From Flagellimonas aquimarina (GTDB taxonomy: Bacteria > Bacteroidota > Bacteroidia > Flavobacteriales > Flavobacteriaceae), in NCBI RefSeq assembly GCF_003149745.1, contig NZ_QGEG01000001.1:310001-374000 (forward strand): a stretch of DNA of 64,000 nucleotides, written 5' to 3'. Positions within the stretch are counted from its first letter, which is position 1; every line of letters starts with the position of its first letter. This document shows positions 62,839 to 64,000 of this stretch, one piece after another. The translations under genes and the position numbers were made by a program. The notes below the pieces were generated by a model. The model did no database searches. It was not told where the DNA came from and was given only the letters and a program-made list of their open reading frames with translations.

Positions 62839-64000
62839 ATGAATAAGAAATTGCTCTTAATGCTTGTATTTTTAGGTGTACTAATAAGCAAAGCCCAAGA
62901 TATAGTTCTTGAAAAACAACTTCCTGAAGGGTTTAAAATTAAAAGAGCTTTTCAAATACCAAATAAGACAAACAACAATTTAGGTTTGTTTTTCTTCAAT
63001 AAGAAGGAATCAAAAGCATTCCTATTTGATAATTCAATGAATGAAAAATCATCAATTGAGTTTGATGCGATTCTGAATAAATATTCTTCTCCACTGGGGG
63101 GAATTGTGACCAATCAAAATAAGTTCATATTTATAGTCTGTAATAACACATCTGATAAGTTTGCAGTTGGTGAGTTTGATTTCAACAGTAAAAAGGCAAA
63201 ATTCAAAGGGTCTGAAATAGAACTTAAAAAAGAGAGGTTTCTTCAACATTTTGCAGTAGAAGGTTCATTTTACATACTAACAATTAACAATAGGTCTAGT
63301 ATTTTAAATTTGTATCGCTTTAATAACCAAGGAGAGCATAAAAAAGAAGTCATTGACTTAGGTGAAACCAATTTTCGCCACTGGAACAACAATATAGTCC
63401 CTCTCACTACTCTACTATATTCGCCATTCGGTAAAGCTTTGGAAACGCCACTCCAAAAGATAAATACGAAAACCCCAAATTCTTTAGAAATCACTGCTAG
63501 TCCTTCTAAGATGTTTATTGAAAATAACAAACTCTATCTAGCGCTTGAAAGTAATAGAAGTGTAACACAAGCTATTACCATTGATCTAGATAATTTTTCT
63601 AAAACTGTTACAACTTTTAACAAGCCTTTTATCGCTAATGTTGTTAATGGTAGAAAATCAAATAGCTTCATTTTTGACAATAAATATTTTGGAGTCACGG
63701 GTGCAAGTGATATCGTAAAAATGGAAATAAAAGACTTCGATACTAGGGAGGTCCTAAAAACTTATGAGATAAAAAAGGGAGAGAATATTCCTTTCAAGAA
63801 TGCAGCTATTTATTTTGAAGGTACTGGGTTAGGAAATCGTTCAAAACAAATTGACAATACAAATAGATTTCTTAGAAATATTTCAAGATCAGAGGTAGGC
63901 ATTTCGGTATTCAACCAGAACGGAAACAATGTCATTACACTTGGTTCATTCAAAGAAGGGGTGTCTGGCTTTGGTATTGGTTATGGACCAATTGCTGCAG
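62839..64000 (+). CDS. Secreted protein of unknown function (partial, runs off right edge)
   Basis: At least 387 codons from the ATG at 62839, 19 bp after metG. Signal peptide (KKLLLMLVFLGVLISKAQD), then a beta-strand-rich region with no recognisable domain. Repeated short strand pairs (NKFIFIVCNNTS, SFYILTINNRSSILNLYRF, NKLYLALESNRSV, NKYFGVTGASDIVKME) suggest a beta-propeller-like build of four or more blades. The C-terminus is outside the window, so a T9SS tail or barrel cannot be excluded. Confidence 0.75.
   Translation, partial: MNKKLLLMLVFLGVLISKAQDIVLEKQLPEGFKIKRAFQIPNKTNNNLGLFFFNKKESKAFLFDNSMNEKSSIEFDAILNKYSSPLGGIVTNQNKFIFIVCNNTSDKFAVGEFDFNSKKAKFKGSEIELKKERFLQHFAVEGSFYILTINNRSSILNLYRFNNQGEHKKEVIDLGETNFRHWNNNIVPLTTLLYSPFGKALETPLQKINTKTPNSLEITASPSKMFIENNKLYLALESNRSVTQAITIDLDNFSKTVTTFNKPFIANVVNGRKSNSFIFDNKYFGVTGASDIVKMEIKDFDTREVLKTYEIKKGENIPFKNAAIYFEGTGLGNRSKQIDNTNRFLRNISRSEVGISVFNQNGNNVITLGSFKEGVSGFGIGYGPIAA

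Overview
The window is AT-rich chromosomal DNA from a member of the Bacteroidetes, almost certainly a marine-type Flavobacteriaceae (the Muricauda/Maribacter neighbourhood is a guess). The evidence is: type IX secretion (T9SS) C-terminal domains, the TAnnTTTG promoter element of this phylum in front of several genes, tRNA-Leu without an encoded CCA end, and typical flavobacterial families (DUF4199, DUF4286, OlsF-like acyltransferase, CarboxypepD_reg proteins, PKD/DUF11 giant surface proteins).

Layout. 1-8525 (minus) is the N-terminal 2,841 codons of a giant secreted protein: a signal peptide, about 15 PKD-like repeats, then at least 11 DUF11 repeats, running off the left edge. 8893-12931 is a small accessory patch bounded by an 88-bp direct repeat. 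The right copy is the 3' part of an intact tRNA-Leu(CAA) gene plus its terminator; the left copy is a truncated duplicate. Between them lie an outer-membrane-like protein, an alpha/beta hydrolase, an unknown protein, a DUF4386 membrane protein and a wrecked FAD oxidoreductase gene, with no recognisable integrase. 13112-15442 is prs-rplY-pth. 15445-19898 (minus) is a secreted metzincin protease and a lipoprotein. 19954-31563 is mostly housekeeping on the plus strand: ribF, an HTTM protein, serS, a TPR protein, DUF4286, a GGCT-like protein, rsmA, mgtE, a cupin, a D-2-hydroxyacid dehydrogenase, a membrane-anchored LuxR-type regulator, DUF4199, DUF1801 and a VOC protein. A TM2 protein follows at 31619. 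32136-33896 is an arsenic-type operon (arsR, DUF6428, an ArsN1-like GNAT, arsC) with no efflux pump. 33915-38584 (minus) holds a CarboxypepD_reg protein, an OlsF-like bifunctional acyltransferase, aspartate kinase and a GNAT, divergent from fbp.

40222-46740 carries DNA repair genes: the Lhr-type helicase and PdeM nuclease of the ligase-associated set, then mfd. At 48041-48148 there is a broken 5' fragment (leader plus about 28 codons) of the Dph6-like gene that is intact at 51882. The 3.7 kb between them holds an M48-like peptidase fused to 15 Sel1 repeats and a convergent LAS-type (D-Ala-D-Ala peptidase fold) secreted protein. 52575-56922 (minus) has a serine hydrolase, a large membrane-anchored protein ending in MORN/YwqK-like repeats, an ACT-domain protein and YraN. 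57092-60323 is a DUF1800-DUF1501 pair; the DUF1501 protein has both a twin-arginine signal and a T9SS-type tail. metG (60738) and the start of an unknown secreted protein (62839 onward) close the window.

The most interesting non-routine signals are the two direct-repeat-bounded insertions (at tRNA-Leu and at the Dph6-like gene), the pump-less ars operon with an arsinothricin-acetyltransferase-like GNAT, and the peptidase pair inside the second insertion. No CRISPR array, rRNA, IS transposase or recognisable anti-phage system was seen.
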